Origin: Treponema sp.
Lineage (GTDB): Bacteria; Spirochaetota; Spirochaetia; Treponematales; Treponemataceae
Length of the DNA stretch: 64,000 nucleotides
NCBI GenBank assembly: GCA_016286535.1
Contig: JAEESZ010000006.1
Span: 124,001-188,000 of the forward strand
Direction: 5' to 3'
Position numbers and translations under genes: made by a program
Shown here: piece by piece, positions 26,170 through 34,960 of the stretch
How the letters are laid out: each line of letters begins with the position of its first letter
Numbering within the stretch: the stretch's first letter is position 1
The notes under the pieces: model-generated
What the model was told of the DNA's origin: nothing
What the model saw: only the letters and a program-made list of their open reading frames with translations
The model's database searches: none

Positions 26170-28307
26170 CAGAACCCCCTCATGGTAATGGCATCTGCAA
26201 GCGCTTCAGATCTTTTTATGGTCTGAATAATAACAGGTACAAAAAGCGGTACAAGGGCCTTAATTTTTGCAACAAGACCTTTTACACTTTTCATGCTGCC
26301 CCTGATTATCTGAGTTTTTATAATGCAGGCTGTTTCTTCTATAAGCAATGGAATGAATCTGAAAATAACTTCCAGAATTAAAATCAGATAGCGGACCGGC
26401 AGTTTAATTTTTTCAAAAGGCCAGAGAAGGATTTTTAAGCCGTCTATTAAATCGTATTCAGGAGTAGAAACAAAGAAGGCGCAGATACAGGCGATTGTTG
26501 AGTAAGTTCGTAAAAGGCTTTCCAGGCTGAAAAAAAGCTTTGACGGCGTTATGGCCAACCATTTCCAGCTTACAAGGGGGACTTCATCCGGTAAAGGGGC
26601 TTTAAAAATCATCTGCAAAACTGCAAAAAAGCCCAGGAAAGGAAGTATGCGTAAAAAATTCAAGAGAAGTTTTTTCAGCTTAAAGCCGGCAAAAAAAGTG
26701 TAAAACAGGGTGATGGCAAAAAGCCCTGCACACCAGAGAGGCCCTTCAATTAAAAGAGAAGTTATAAAAAGGCCAAGGAAAATAAGGATTCTTAAAAAAG
26801 CAGGTATCTTTAATAAGACTGATTTTTTGGGAAGATGAGTTCCCGCTACCGAAGACGTTGCCTTTCTTAAAGTATCTAAGATTGAAGCTGATTCTATTTT
26901 TTTTAGCATTTCCAGACCAGGATCATCTGCTGCAGGGACAAAGGCTTTAGAGCCAAGACTGCAGGAATCGTAAACAAGTCTTCCACTTTCTATTCTTATT
27001 TCGCGGTCTGCAAAATCTATTTCGTCCTGATGATGGGTCGAAAAGAGGATTGTCTTTCCCTGCTGACTAAGTTCCCTGAACATTTTGAAGAGCTGATTTC
27101 TTGAAGGAGAATCAAGCCCGGCACTTGGTTCATCAAAAAAAAGAACATCGGCATTTAAGGCAATAATTCCCGCTACGGAAAGCCTTCTCTGCTCTCCCCC
27201 GCTTAATTCAAAAGTATGCCTTTCTTTAAAAAGGTCAAAAGGAAGGCCGGCAAGATCCATGCTCTTTTTTACAGTTTCAAGCAAAGCTTTATTTTCTATG
27301 CCCATATTCTTTGGACCAAAAGCTACATCATCTGCTGCAAAGGCTTCAAAAAGAGCAGAAGCCGCATTCTGCTGGGCAAGGACCGGCATTTTACAGGCAT
27401 AAATATTTCCGCCTGCATTAGAGTTTAAGCCTGCTGCAATTTCAAGTATTGTAGATTTTCCGGCCCCAGATTCTCCTGTAAGGGCTGTAATAGTCCCCTT
27501 ATATAATTCAAAGCTTACATTATGAATACCGTATTTTTCGTTATAATCAAAATTAATGTCAGAAAGTCTTAAAGAAACCTTTTTATCTGCTTTTTTTACA
27601 AGAGCCTGTTTTGAAGTCTTTTTAAGGCTTTCTCCCTGCAGCATAAGAAGATATTCTTTATTGCTAAAAAATTCTTCCCTGCTTCCCGAAAAAAAGATTT
27701 TACCCTTTCTCATGGCAATAATGCTGTTTACATCTCTTAAGGCTTCTGTTTCATGGGTAATATGAATAATTGTCTTTCCCTTATTGTGCCAGTATTTTAA
27801 AAAATCAAGAATATCGGAGCGGGTCTGAGGATCAATCATAGAAAGGGCTTCGTCCAAAATTAAAACATCTGTATCGCAGGCCAGCATACCTGCAAGTGCG
27901 GTTTTTTGAACCTGGCCAAGAGAGAGTTCTGCAGTTCCACTCTGGGCGTGATCAAGTAAATCTACAATATTAAGACATTCTATTGAACGCAGTTCTATTT
28001 CTGATGCTGGTAATTTCTGATTCTGAGGACCAAAGGCTGTGTCCCGGTAAACTATGGAACTTACAATCTGATTTTTAGGAGACTGGAATACAATTCCAAT
28101 ACGGCAGTTTTCTTCAACTTCAATACTGCCTGAAAGAGGCATTTCCAGTCCGCAGATAAGACGTGAAAGAGTGGATTTTCCACAGCCATTAAAACCAACA
28201 ATAGCTGTGTAAGAACCTTTTTCTATATTAAAAGAGATATCGTCTAAAACTAATGCTTCCGTCTTAGGATATTTAAATGTGACATTCTTTCCGGTAATAT
28301 AACTCAT
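26169..28307 (-). CDS. Fused ECF transporter module: two ATPases plus EcfT in one chain
   Basis: This ~712-residue protein combines parts that are normally three subunits of an energy-coupling factor importer for vitamins or metals. The first ATPase (about residues 1-230) has Walker A GFNGCGKST, but its signature is LSLGQ and its Walker B ends DEA. The second (about 245-465) has Walker A GESGAGKST, signature LSGGEQ and Walker B VLFFDEPSAGLD. The last ~200 residues hold about five membrane segments and end with EALADAITMRGF, as in EcfT coupling proteins. No substrate-binding S-component is nearby. I choose the ATG at 28307 (MSYITGKNV); an in-frame ATG at 28328 is also possible. Confidence 0.9.
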   Translation of the reverse strand: MSYITGKNVTFKYPKTEALVLDDISFNIEKGSYTAIVGFNGCGKSTLSRLICGLEMPLSGSIEVEENCRIGIVFQSPKNQIVSSIVYRDTAFGPQNQKLPASEIELRSIECLNIVDLLDHAQSGTAELSLGQVQKTALAGMLACDTDVLILDEALSMIDPQTRSDILDFLKYWHNKGKTIIHITHETEALRDVNSIIAMRKGKIFFSGSREEFFSNKEYLLMLQGESLKKTSKQALVKKADKKVSLRLSDINFDYNEKYGIHNVSFELYKGTITALTGESGAGKSTILEIAAGLNSNAGGNIYACKMPVLAQQNAASALFEAFAADDVAFGPKNMGIENKALLETVKKSMDLAGLPFDLFKERHTFELSGGEQRRLSVAGIIALNADVLFFDEPSAGLDSPSRNQLFKMFRELSQQGKTILFSTHHQDEIDFADREIRIESGRLVYDSCSLGSKAFVPAADDPGLEMLKKIESASILDTLRKATSSVAGTHLPKKSVLLKIPAFLRILIFLGLFITSLLIEGPLWCAGLFAITLFYTFFAGFKLKKLLLNFLRILPFLGFFAVLQMIFKAPLPDEVPLVSWKWLAITPSKLFFSLESLLRTYSTIACICAFFVSTPEYDLIDGLKILLWPFEKIKLPVRYLILILEVIFRFIPLLIEETACIIKTQIIRGSMKSVKGLVAKIKALVPLFVPVIIQTIKRSEALADAITMRGF

Positions 28308-28337
28308 CTGACTAAACACCGGAAGCATAAGTTTTTA

Positions 28338-29123
28338 TTATTCAAATTCCAGAATGAATTTTATGCTTCCAACTGATGATTTTAATGAATCAGATTCAAA
28401 ATTAGAAGTACCTTCACTGTCATAAAGATCAGATTCTGAAAGGGTCATCAGGTTGGTATTATCAACGTTTTCTGAATGAGTTTTGAATACATCGCCATCG
28501 TCGGTAATTTCGGCTTTTTGTCCGGCTCCGACAACAACAGCTCCGGCTGGGGCTTTATCATCAATATCTTCTGCAGCAGTATTTGAAGTAGCCTTACCAT
28601 TGCTGCCTTCTTTAGAATCATCAGATTTTCTTTGTCTGGTATTTGCTTCATTGTTTGGATAAACAACCATAGCACCGGAAAGACATTCATTTTCTCCGCT
28701 GCCAAATGAAACAATTGTAGTACCGCGAACAGAAGCGACAGAAACCGGTCCGGTAACCTTATAGCTTACCCTTGTATTTGCAGTGTGAGTTACCTTTGAA
28801 CGAACTGCACCTGTATTCAGGTAAACATCAACCTTATCTTTACTTTCTGTAGAAGAAAGCTGTCTCAAAGTTACCCTTGTTAAAGCTGCAAGAGTCATGA
28901 CTGAACCCTTGTATTTAAGTTTAGCTTCCGACTGAAAGCCTGTATTTACAATCTCAGTTTCCTTTACGCTGTCGCCAACATTTAAGGCAACCCAGGCCCC
29001 CTCCCTATTAACCTCTACTTTTCCTTTTGCAAAGGTAACCAGGGCATCTTCAGCAAAAGCCTGGAAAGAAGCAGAAAGCATAAAAAGTGTTATTACAAAT
29101 ATTTTTACTAAAGCTCTTTTCAT
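28338..29123 (-). CDS. FecR-domain secreted protein
   Basis: The 261-residue product has a signal peptide (MKRALVKIFVITLFMLSASFQAFA) and a FecR-type domain at about residues 25-150: VTFAKGKVEV, the AWVALNVGDSVKETEIVNTGFQSEAKL pattern, TRVTLRQL and SVRGTTIVSFG. FecR domains in spirochaetes usually occur in periplasmic proteins of unknown role. The C-terminal part is low-complexity and acidic. The start is the ATG at 29123, preceded by AAGGAGAAG; a longer form would overlap the upstream gene. It is the third gene of an envelope operon. Confidence 0.85.
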   Translation of the reverse strand: MKRALVKIFVITLFMLSASFQAFAEDALVTFAKGKVEVNREGAWVALNVGDSVKETEIVNTGFQSEAKLKYKGSVMTLAALTRVTLRQLSSTESKDKVDVYLNTGAVRSKVTHTANTRVSYKVTGPVSVASVRGTTIVSFGSGENECLSGAMVVYPNNEANTRQRKSDDSKEGSNGKATSNTAAEDIDDKAPAGAVVVGAGQKAEITDDGDVFKTHSENVDNTNLMTLSESDLYDSEGTSNFESDSLKSSVGSIKFILEFE

Positions 29124-29142
29124 AATCTTCTCCTTTATAAAG

Positions 29143-30279
29143 CTAGAATGCAAGGGCAAACCTGAAGGTTGCATAGTAATTGTTTTCAAGTCCCTGAGTT
29201 ATATAATCCAGATAGCCGTGAATATTAAAGCCCATCTGAAGGTCGCTCAGAACATTCCAGTTAAAGCTAAGGTCCATATCAAGACCCTTAAAGTTGAAGT
29301 TATCATCACAATCAAAAATTGCCTTGGTATTTAAGATTGTCTTGGTTTTTCTGGACATCAATACAAAAGCAAGATTTGGAATTAAAGTGCTTGTATATTC
29401 ATTTGAAACAAGGCTTGTATAAGAGGTGCTTGAAGAAACTCCGTTGTAAGGACTAAAAATAGCATTGTTTCCGGAAGCATAGGAACAGCCGATTACTGCA
29501 TTGAACTTTTTAGAAGCAATGAGGGTCAAATCTGCCTGAGAATAATTCATTACATTCTGGAAGTTTACTGTAGCAAACTGACTTATTATAGAATAATAGA
29601 AAATGTTTGTAAGATAACCCTTCAAAAGGAGATTTGCGTAATAGCGGCTGAAGGCTTCTTCAGTAGGATCAATTACAGCAAAGGCCTGGGCACTTATATA
29701 CTGATTTGCAAATACTACCGGGAAGGTAAAAGTCAAACTTACAGGAATATAGCCTTTAGAAAGAGAATAAAGGGGATTTTCAGGAGAAAGTGGGGCTGAA
29801 CCAGGGCCCAGCATTGTAACGGTGTTTGAATTCAATAAACCTGTATAACCTGCATAAAGGGAGCTTATGAATACAGGCGAAGAATATGCAAACTGCAAGC
29901 CATCGCAAAGCTGATTCAGGGTGATTTTTGTATTATCCTGAATGGTAAATCTTCCCATGTTCAAAAGAAGCTTTCCTCTTGAAAGGGGCTGGACAAAAGC
30001 CAGCTTGAACAAATCTATATCTACAGTGTGATTGTGATAAAAGCCTGCTTCCTGGTAAGAAAACTCATATTTATAGAAGCTTTCTGCAGAGAAGGTCCAC
30101 TTTGAACCAAGATTACTTCTAAACCAGAAGTATAATTCATCTGCCTGATTTACTCTGAAAGAAGAAAAATCTTGTGTAGCCCCCTTTGAGTTGTTTCTTA
30201 AGATTCCGCCCCATTCAGAAGCAGAAATAGAAGATATTAAAAGGCAGGCGCTAAGAATAGAAACCAGTAACTTTTTCAT
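29143..30279 (-). CDS. Probable outer-membrane beta-barrel protein
   Basis: The 378-residue product has a signal peptide (MKKLLVSILSACLLISSISA) and alternating polar/hydrophobic strands throughout (LYFWFRSNLG, WTFSAESFYKYEFSY, LLLNMGRFTI). It ends in FRFALAF, a C-terminal phenylalanine signature of outer-membrane barrels. No family is recognised by name; a porin-like or assembly-related barrel is inferred. It lies two bases after the small secreted protein gene and 19 bases before the FecR gene. Confidence 0.72.
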   Translation of the reverse strand: MKKLLVSILSACLLISSISASEWGGILRNNSKGATQDFSSFRVNQADELYFWFRSNLGSKWTFSAESFYKYEFSYQEAGFYHNHTVDIDLFKLAFVQPLSRGKLLLNMGRFTIQDNTKITLNQLCDGLQFAYSSPVFISSLYAGYTGLLNSNTVTMLGPGSAPLSPENPLYSLSKGYIPVSLTFTFPVVFANQYISAQAFAVIDPTEEAFSRYYANLLLKGYLTNIFYYSIISQFATVNFQNVMNYSQADLTLIASKKFNAVIGCSYASGNNAIFSPYNGVSSSTSYTSLVSNEYTSTLIPNLAFVLMSRKTKTILNTKAIFDCDDNFNFKGLDMDLSFNWNVLSDLQMGFNIHGYLDYITQGLENNYYATFRFALAF

Positions 30280-30281
30280 TT

Positions 30282-30758
30282 TTATTCTTCCTCCGGATCA
30301 TCAGTGAACTGCATTTTTCCATATAAAACATTACATTTTGTAATTAAATCCAAAGCCTGTCTGCCGGAAATTATTGTTTTAGGATCAGTTCTTGGGGAAA
30401 TAATGCCATCTGCTTTTAACTGCTTAAAAGCATAACGGGCAGAACCTTTTGTCATCTTAAAGAAAAGACCACCTTTCACATGCCAGTTTTTAGCAAGAAT
30501 CTTTGCAACGGTTTCTATTGTAGGAACATCTAAGGCGGTAGCATCAGTTGCCATTAAAGAATTGTCAATCAGAACATCTACAGCTTCGTCAAAGCTTGCA
30601 TCATCTGTAATTAAATTCTGATTGCATGCTGCTAAATAAGCTAACTGTCCGGTAGTTACTTCTTTTGAATTAAGGATTTGAGTGATAACATCTGCCGACT
30701 GGGCAAAAACACTAAAAGAAATAAAAAATAAAGAACAGAATATAATAAACTTTTTCAT
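30282..30758 (-). CDS. Secreted helical protein heading an envelope operon
   Basis: The 158-residue product has a clear signal peptide (MKKFIIFCSLFFISFSVFA, cleavage near FAQ). The mature part is helix-rich with regular Leu/Ala spacing and an acidic C-terminus; I do not recognise the family. It is the first gene of an operon with the barrel and FecR-domain genes. A strong promoter (TTGACA-17-TAAAAT) ends seven bases before the ATG and there is no ribosome site, so it is a leaderless candidate. A large imperfect inverted repeat lies just upstream of the -35. Confidence 0.75.
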   Translation of the reverse strand: MKKFIIFCSLFFISFSVFAQSADVITQILNSKEVTTGQLAYLAACNQNLITDDASFDEAVDVLIDNSLMATDATALDVPTIETVAKILAKNWHVKGGLFFKMTKGSARYAFKQLKADGIISPRTDPKTIISGRQALDLITKCNVLYGKMQFTDDPEEE

Positions 30759-30765
30759 GACTATA

Positions 30766-30794
30766 ATTTTACTTAGTGATTAGTGGAATGTCAA
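30766..30794 (-). promoter_or_regulatory. Strong promoter of the envelope operon (leaderless candidate)
   Basis: On the minus strand TTGACA (30789-30794) and TAAAAT (30766-30771) have a 17-base spacer. Seven bases separate the -10 from the ATG at 30758. Confidence 0.72.
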
Positions 30795-30799
30795 ATAAA

Positions 30800-30872
30800 G
30801 AAAATGTAACTGTAGTACAAAACTCTAAAAATGTTCAAAAAAGAATCTTGTACTACATTGTGTTACATTTTC
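30800..30872. promoter_or_regulatory. Imperfect inverted repeat upstream of the envelope operon
   Basis: GAAAATGTAAC-TG-TAGTACAA (30800-30820) is mirrored by TTGTACTA-CATTGT-GTTACATTTTC (30848-30872), about 19 paired bases in two blocks around a 27-base centre. It ends five bases from the -35, a position fit for an operator or activator site. Confidence 0.5.
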
Positions 30873-30914
30873 AAATCATGGTAAGGAATACTTTTTTAAA
30901 TAATTATTGCACTA

Positions 30915-31841
30915 CTATTCTTTTACACCACCAATAGTCATACCAACAACAAAGTATTTTTGGAGGAAAGGATAAACTACAAGAATTGGTACTGTAGCAA
31001 TGATAGTAATTGATGCCCTGATACTGATTGGAGTTACCATAGAAGAGCTTGAACCGCCGGCGGCAGCAACAGCCATAGCATTTGCGTCGGCTGCATTTGT
31101 ACTCTGATTCTGACTCGAGTTAAGGAACTCCATAAGTTTATATTGTAAAGAATGAAGGTTTACTTTTGGAGAAGCATAAAGATATGTATCAAACCAGTTA
31201 TTCCATGCACCTACGGCAACAAAAAGACAAATCATGGCAATTACAGGAACTATTAAAGGCATAATAATTCGCATGTAAATTGTAAATTCGTTTGCACCGT
31301 CAATGCGGGCAGATTCAACAAAGGAATCTGGTAAACCATTTATATAAGTTCTTACAATAATAAAATTAAATACATCTACAATATATGGAACAATATAAAC
31401 CAGGTAGTTGTTAATAAGATGTAATTTTTTAATAAGCATGTAGTTAGGAATAAGTCCTGCATTTACATACATAGAAATTACTAATATTGAAGTTAACCAC
31501 TTTTTAAGAACGAATTCTTTACGGCTAAGGGAATAAGCCAGCATAGTTGTACAGAATACGCTTAAAATGGTTTGTATAATTGTTCTTGAAACAGAGATTC
31601 CAAAAGCTTTAAGAAGTCTGGAATCAACGAACAAAGACGCATAGTTCTGACCAGTCCATTTTCTTGGCCATACTGTAATGCCTCCCTTAATTGAATCAAG
31701 ACCGTCATTAAAAGAAATTGCAACGGTATTCCAGAAAGGATAAACAGTTACAATTACCAGAAAAAGAAGTGTAATTGTAATGATAATATTCAAAATCCAG
31801 TCTTCTGCAGACCATTTTTTTAATCTTCTTATAAAACTCAT
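30915..31841 (-). CDS. Sugar ABC transporter permease, LplC/MalG type
   Basis: The 308-residue inner-membrane protein has about six membrane segments and the permease EAA loop in ESARIDGANEFTIYMRIIMPLIVP, the contact point with the ATPase. It pairs with the permease encoded upstream, overlapping it by one base, to form the channel of an oligosaccharide importer of the YtcQ-LplB-LplC type. A long Ser/Asn/Ala-rich loop near residues 245-275 (SSQNQSTNAADANAMAVAAAGGSSS) precedes the last segment. No ATPase gene is adjacent; a shared MsmX-like ATPase is typical for this type. Confidence 0.93.
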   Translation of the reverse strand: MSFIRRLKKWSAEDWILNIIITITLLFLVIVTVYPFWNTVAISFNDGLDSIKGGITVWPRKWTGQNYASLFVDSRLLKAFGISVSRTIIQTILSVFCTTMLAYSLSRKEFVLKKWLTSILVISMYVNAGLIPNYMLIKKLHLINNYLVYIVPYIVDVFNFIIVRTYINGLPDSFVESARIDGANEFTIYMRIIMPLIVPVIAMICLFVAVGAWNNWFDTYLYASPKVNLHSLQYKLMEFLNSSQNQSTNAADANAMAVAAAGGSSSSMVTPISIRASITIIATVPILVVYPFLQKYFVVGMTIGGVKE

Positions 31842-32845
31842 TATATTAACCTCTCTTCTCCACTCTTCTTAGCAATTGCATTTGCAGCAAGAAGAAGAGC
31901 AATGTTAACAAAATTCTTGAAAATACCGGCAGCAGTAGCCAGAGAGAATTTTCCAAGCTGGAAACCATATTTCAATACATAAATATCGATTGTATCGGCA
32001 ACATCTATTGTCATACCGTTTCGTAAGAAGTATGGCATTTCGAAGTTTGCATCAAGAATGTGTCCGGCACTCATAATCATCATAATAATGATTGTTGCCT
32101 TAATTCCCGGCAGAGTGATGTGGGCAATTTTTCTAAATCGTCCGCAGCCATCAATTTCTGCAGCTTCATAAAGACAAGGATCTATTGCGGTCATAGCACC
32201 AAGATATACAATTGTATTCCAGCCGACTTCCTTCCATACGTAAGTCCATCCTATGATGTGCCAGAAGTATTTTGGGACCGCCAGCCATTGTACAGGCGTC
32301 TTAACAATATTAAATTTCAAGAGGATATTATTTAAAATACCGTCTTCAACATTAAGTACGTTTGCTACAAGTCCTGTAACAATTACCCAGGAAAGGAAGT
32401 GTGGGAGATATGAAACAGTCTGAACAAATCGTTTTATTCCAATAATACGAACTTCGTTTAAGAATACCGCTATTATAATAGCCGATATATAACCAAGTAC
32501 CGTACTAATAATACTCATTCCGATTGTATTGCGAAGATCTCTAAGGAATTCAAGATTCCAGCTGGTCTCGCCGGTTACAAAGTTTGTAGTTCTAAAAAGT
32601 TCAACAAAGGTTTTAAAGCCAACCCAAGTCTGATCAAAAAAAGACTTTGCAGGTTTATAATTCTGGAAAGCCATTGTCCAGCCCCATAATGGGACATATC
32701 TGAATAAGATGATATATAAAACAAAAGGCAGAGACATTAAAATCAGGCCCTTCTGTTTTTTAAGAAGTTTCCACTTATTTTTTCTGATTGTCAGCTCTGT
32801 AGTAACAGCTTCTTCAGATTTATTCTTCTTTTTTTTAATCTGCAT
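31841..32845 (-). CDS. Sugar ABC transporter permease, LplB type
   Basis: The 334-residue inner-membrane permease has a basic N-terminus, about six membrane segments and the EAA loop EAAEIDGCGRFRKIAHITLPGI. Features such as YVPLWGWTMAFQNY and FLSWVIVTGLV are typical of the LplB/YteP group that imports complex oligosaccharides in Gram-positive bacteria and spirochaetes. It is 121 bases downstream of the binding-protein gene, with a terminator hairpin in the gap that would lower its expression compared with the binding protein. Confidence 0.93.
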   Translation of the reverse strand: MQIKKKKNKSEEAVTTELTIRKNKWKLLKKQKGLILMSLPFVLYIILFRYVPLWGWTMAFQNYKPAKSFFDQTWVGFKTFVELFRTTNFVTGETSWNLEFLRDLRNTIGMSIISTVLGYISAIIIAVFLNEVRIIGIKRFVQTVSYLPHFLSWVIVTGLVANVLNVEDGILNNILLKFNIVKTPVQWLAVPKYFWHIIGWTYVWKEVGWNTIVYLGAMTAIDPCLYEAAEIDGCGRFRKIAHITLPGIKATIIIMMIMSAGHILDANFEMPYFLRNGMTIDVADTIDIYVLKYGFQLGKFSLATAAGIFKNFVNIALLLAANAIAKKSGEERLI

Positions 32846-32870
32846 AAAAATACCTTTATTTAAGGAAATT

Positions 32871-32911
32871 AAAAAAAGGCTGCCTTAAAAAAAAAGAAAG
32901 GGCAGCCTTAA
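32871..32911 (-). terminator. Terminator/attenuator between binding protein and permeases
   Basis: On the minus strand AAGGCTGCC pairs with GGCAGCCTT across a T-rich loop and is followed by a T-run. It lies after the binding-protein gene and before the permease genes, so partial read-through is implied. Confidence 0.8.
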
Positions 32912-32966
32912 AAAATATAGAAGAAAGGCGCCGTACAAATTAATGTACGACAACCTTAGTTTCTAA

Positions 32967-34682
32967 TTATTTCTGGAAACCACCGAAGATTTCTACACGA
33001 TGATCAAGCTGCTGCTGCATGAACTTGTTATATGTAGCTGTAAGTGGCTGAATAAGTTTTGCATATTCTGCCCATGTTGCTTCGAAGTCTTCTGGTTTAC
33101 CCATGATTAATTTTGGAAGGTATTTCTTCTGAATGCTTTCAAAACCAGTCATAGCAATAGCAGCCTGTTCTTCAAGACCACCATTTTCTGCAGAAGGGTT
33201 ACACTGCCACATTGGGTACCATCCGGCATTCTGTGGAGGGTTAGGATCTACGAATTCAGCGTAAGAACCAACACCATAAGCCTTCCAGAGTTCGATATCT
33301 ACTTGCTTCTGGCTTAAAGCATATTCCCATTCAAGGTCATCCATTGAACGGCTGTATCCGCTTGGCATTCTTCCGTCAAGTTTTGGAGCTTCTTCTGTCC
33401 AGAGGATAGCACGGTTTTTCTGTAACCAGTCTGGGTCTTTCTGCTGAGCGCGCTGTTCATCAGTTCTGTAAGCAGCACCTTTTACACCAGTTTTTGAACC
33501 GTCTTTGTCGATAAGGTAATCTTCACCTTCAAATCCCCAGTAGAGAACTTTCTGGTTTTCTTCTTTAATCATTTCATCCATGAACTGAAGAATCTGAATA
33601 GCTTTTGCTTCAGAACATTTTGTTGTAATACCATAACCTCTCTGTAAGTTTGGAAGAGAGCGGTCACGATAGTGAGGTTTAATTGATTTGTCGAATGTAA
33701 GTGCTAAAGGAGCATAAGTTCTTTCGTCTTTTCCTGCTGTCCAGAGTGTCTGTTCTGGCTGACCCATGAACTGCCATCCCTGAATGAACATACCAAGAAC
33801 ACGACCCTGTGCAATCTTAGCATAGTACTGGTCACGGTTATCTGTGAAAGAAGCTGGATCAATTAAGTTTCTCTGATAGTAGCCGTTAGCAAGTTTGAAC
33901 CATTTCTTTGCATTTTCGTCTACGAAGTTATCTGTATAAACATATTTGTTTCCTACCTTATCAACGTGTCCGTTACCATCGTTAGGATAACCAGCCAGGA
34001 AGTTAGGAGGATTCCACAAGTCGAATGCTTCCCAGTCAGCAGTAATAATGTTGAAAGGAATTGTTGGCATTCCATCAATTGTTGGATATTTTTTAGCATA
34101 TTTTTCAAGAAGGTCGAAATATTCATCTACTGTAGAGATTTTTGGATATCCGAATTCTTTTAATACAGCTTTCTGAATCCACCAGCCGTTCTGGTTATAA
34201 TATGTATCTGAAGGAACTCCATCAATTACACCATAGTTTGGAAGAGAATAGATGTGTTCTTTTACGATGTTTCCCTTTGCATCTTTTTCAGAATCCTGGT
34301 CAATCATCTTTTTCCATGCTGTTGAATAGTGCTTCTTTAAGTTAGGAGCATATTTTTCTACGAGAGGCTTAAGGTCGCGGAGACAACCAGCACCCTGGAA
34401 TTTTTCTGAATCTACTTCTACTAAGTCTGGAAGATCTCCAGAAGCAATAAGTACACCAATCTTCTGATCTTTATCGCCAACCAGAATATCAAAAGAGAAG
34501 GTTACGCCAAAGTTTTCTTCAATCCACTTGTAAGCTTTATTGTCTGCAGGTGGCTGCTGACGCTGCTGAATAGTGAATATAGAAATATTCATTGGTTTTT
34601 GTTTCTTTGCCTTTTTAGGTGCACAGAACATTGAAGTTGTCAAAGCCGAAGCCATTAACAACATCGCTACAGTTTTTTTCAT
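32967..34682 (-). CDS. Sugar ABC transporter substrate-binding protein, LplA/YtcQ type
   Basis: The 571-residue protein has a signal peptide (MKKTVAMLLMASALTTSMFC, with Cys20 giving an atypical lipobox) and a Lys-rich mature start. The body matches the long, cluster-D extracellular solute-binding proteins of oligosaccharide importers: FNIITADWEAFDLW, WFKLANGYYQRNLIDPASF, GRVLGMFIQGWQ, and a C-terminal ATWAEYAKLIQPLTATYNKFMQQQLD. The sugar is unknown; xylan, pectin or glucomannan oligomers are plausible in this context. A strong AGGAGG ribosome site precedes the ATG. The divergent AraC gene is the likely regulator. Confidence 0.93.
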   Translation of the reverse strand: MKKTVAMLLMASALTTSMFCAPKKAKKQKPMNISIFTIQQRQQPPADNKAYKWIEENFGVTFSFDILVGDKDQKIGVLIASGDLPDLVEVDSEKFQGAGCLRDLKPLVEKYAPNLKKHYSTAWKKMIDQDSEKDAKGNIVKEHIYSLPNYGVIDGVPSDTYYNQNGWWIQKAVLKEFGYPKISTVDEYFDLLEKYAKKYPTIDGMPTIPFNIITADWEAFDLWNPPNFLAGYPNDGNGHVDKVGNKYVYTDNFVDENAKKWFKLANGYYQRNLIDPASFTDNRDQYYAKIAQGRVLGMFIQGWQFMGQPEQTLWTAGKDERTYAPLALTFDKSIKPHYRDRSLPNLQRGYGITTKCSEAKAIQILQFMDEMIKEENQKVLYWGFEGEDYLIDKDGSKTGVKGAAYRTDEQRAQQKDPDWLQKNRAILWTEEAPKLDGRMPSGYSRSMDDLEWEYALSQKQVDIELWKAYGVGSYAEFVDPNPPQNAGWYPMWQCNPSAENGGLEEQAAIAMTGFESIQKKYLPKLIMGKPEDFEATWAEYAKLIQPLTATYNKFMQQQLDHRVEIFGGFQK

Positions 34683-34960
34683 AAAGTCCTCCTAAAACTA
34701 TGACTTTTTTAAAATTCAAGATAAAAAAATGTTATCTTTACAGAATTATTTTACCCCCCAGATGAAAAAAATCGTCATAGGGGAAATTCACTAGATTTTC
34801 AAGTAAACTACTGCAATTTTTAAAGTTATTGCCAATATTTTACATATTTTTATGTTAAGCCCGGAATTCTTAAAAAAAAACATTCTAAAACTCATAAAAT
34901 TTATACAAAAATGCTATTTTGATTGTCTTTTTTATTTTTGGGTTTAGAATAAAAAATACG

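Noticed and set aside
28338-29189. Long form of the FecR-domain protein
   Set aside because: The extra 22 residues overlap the upstream barrel gene and hide the signal peptide; the ATG at 29123 has its own ribosome site.
34919-34960. TTG start for the AraC regulator
   Set aside because: It would put the start in the promoter region and add a hydrophobic leader not seen in the family.
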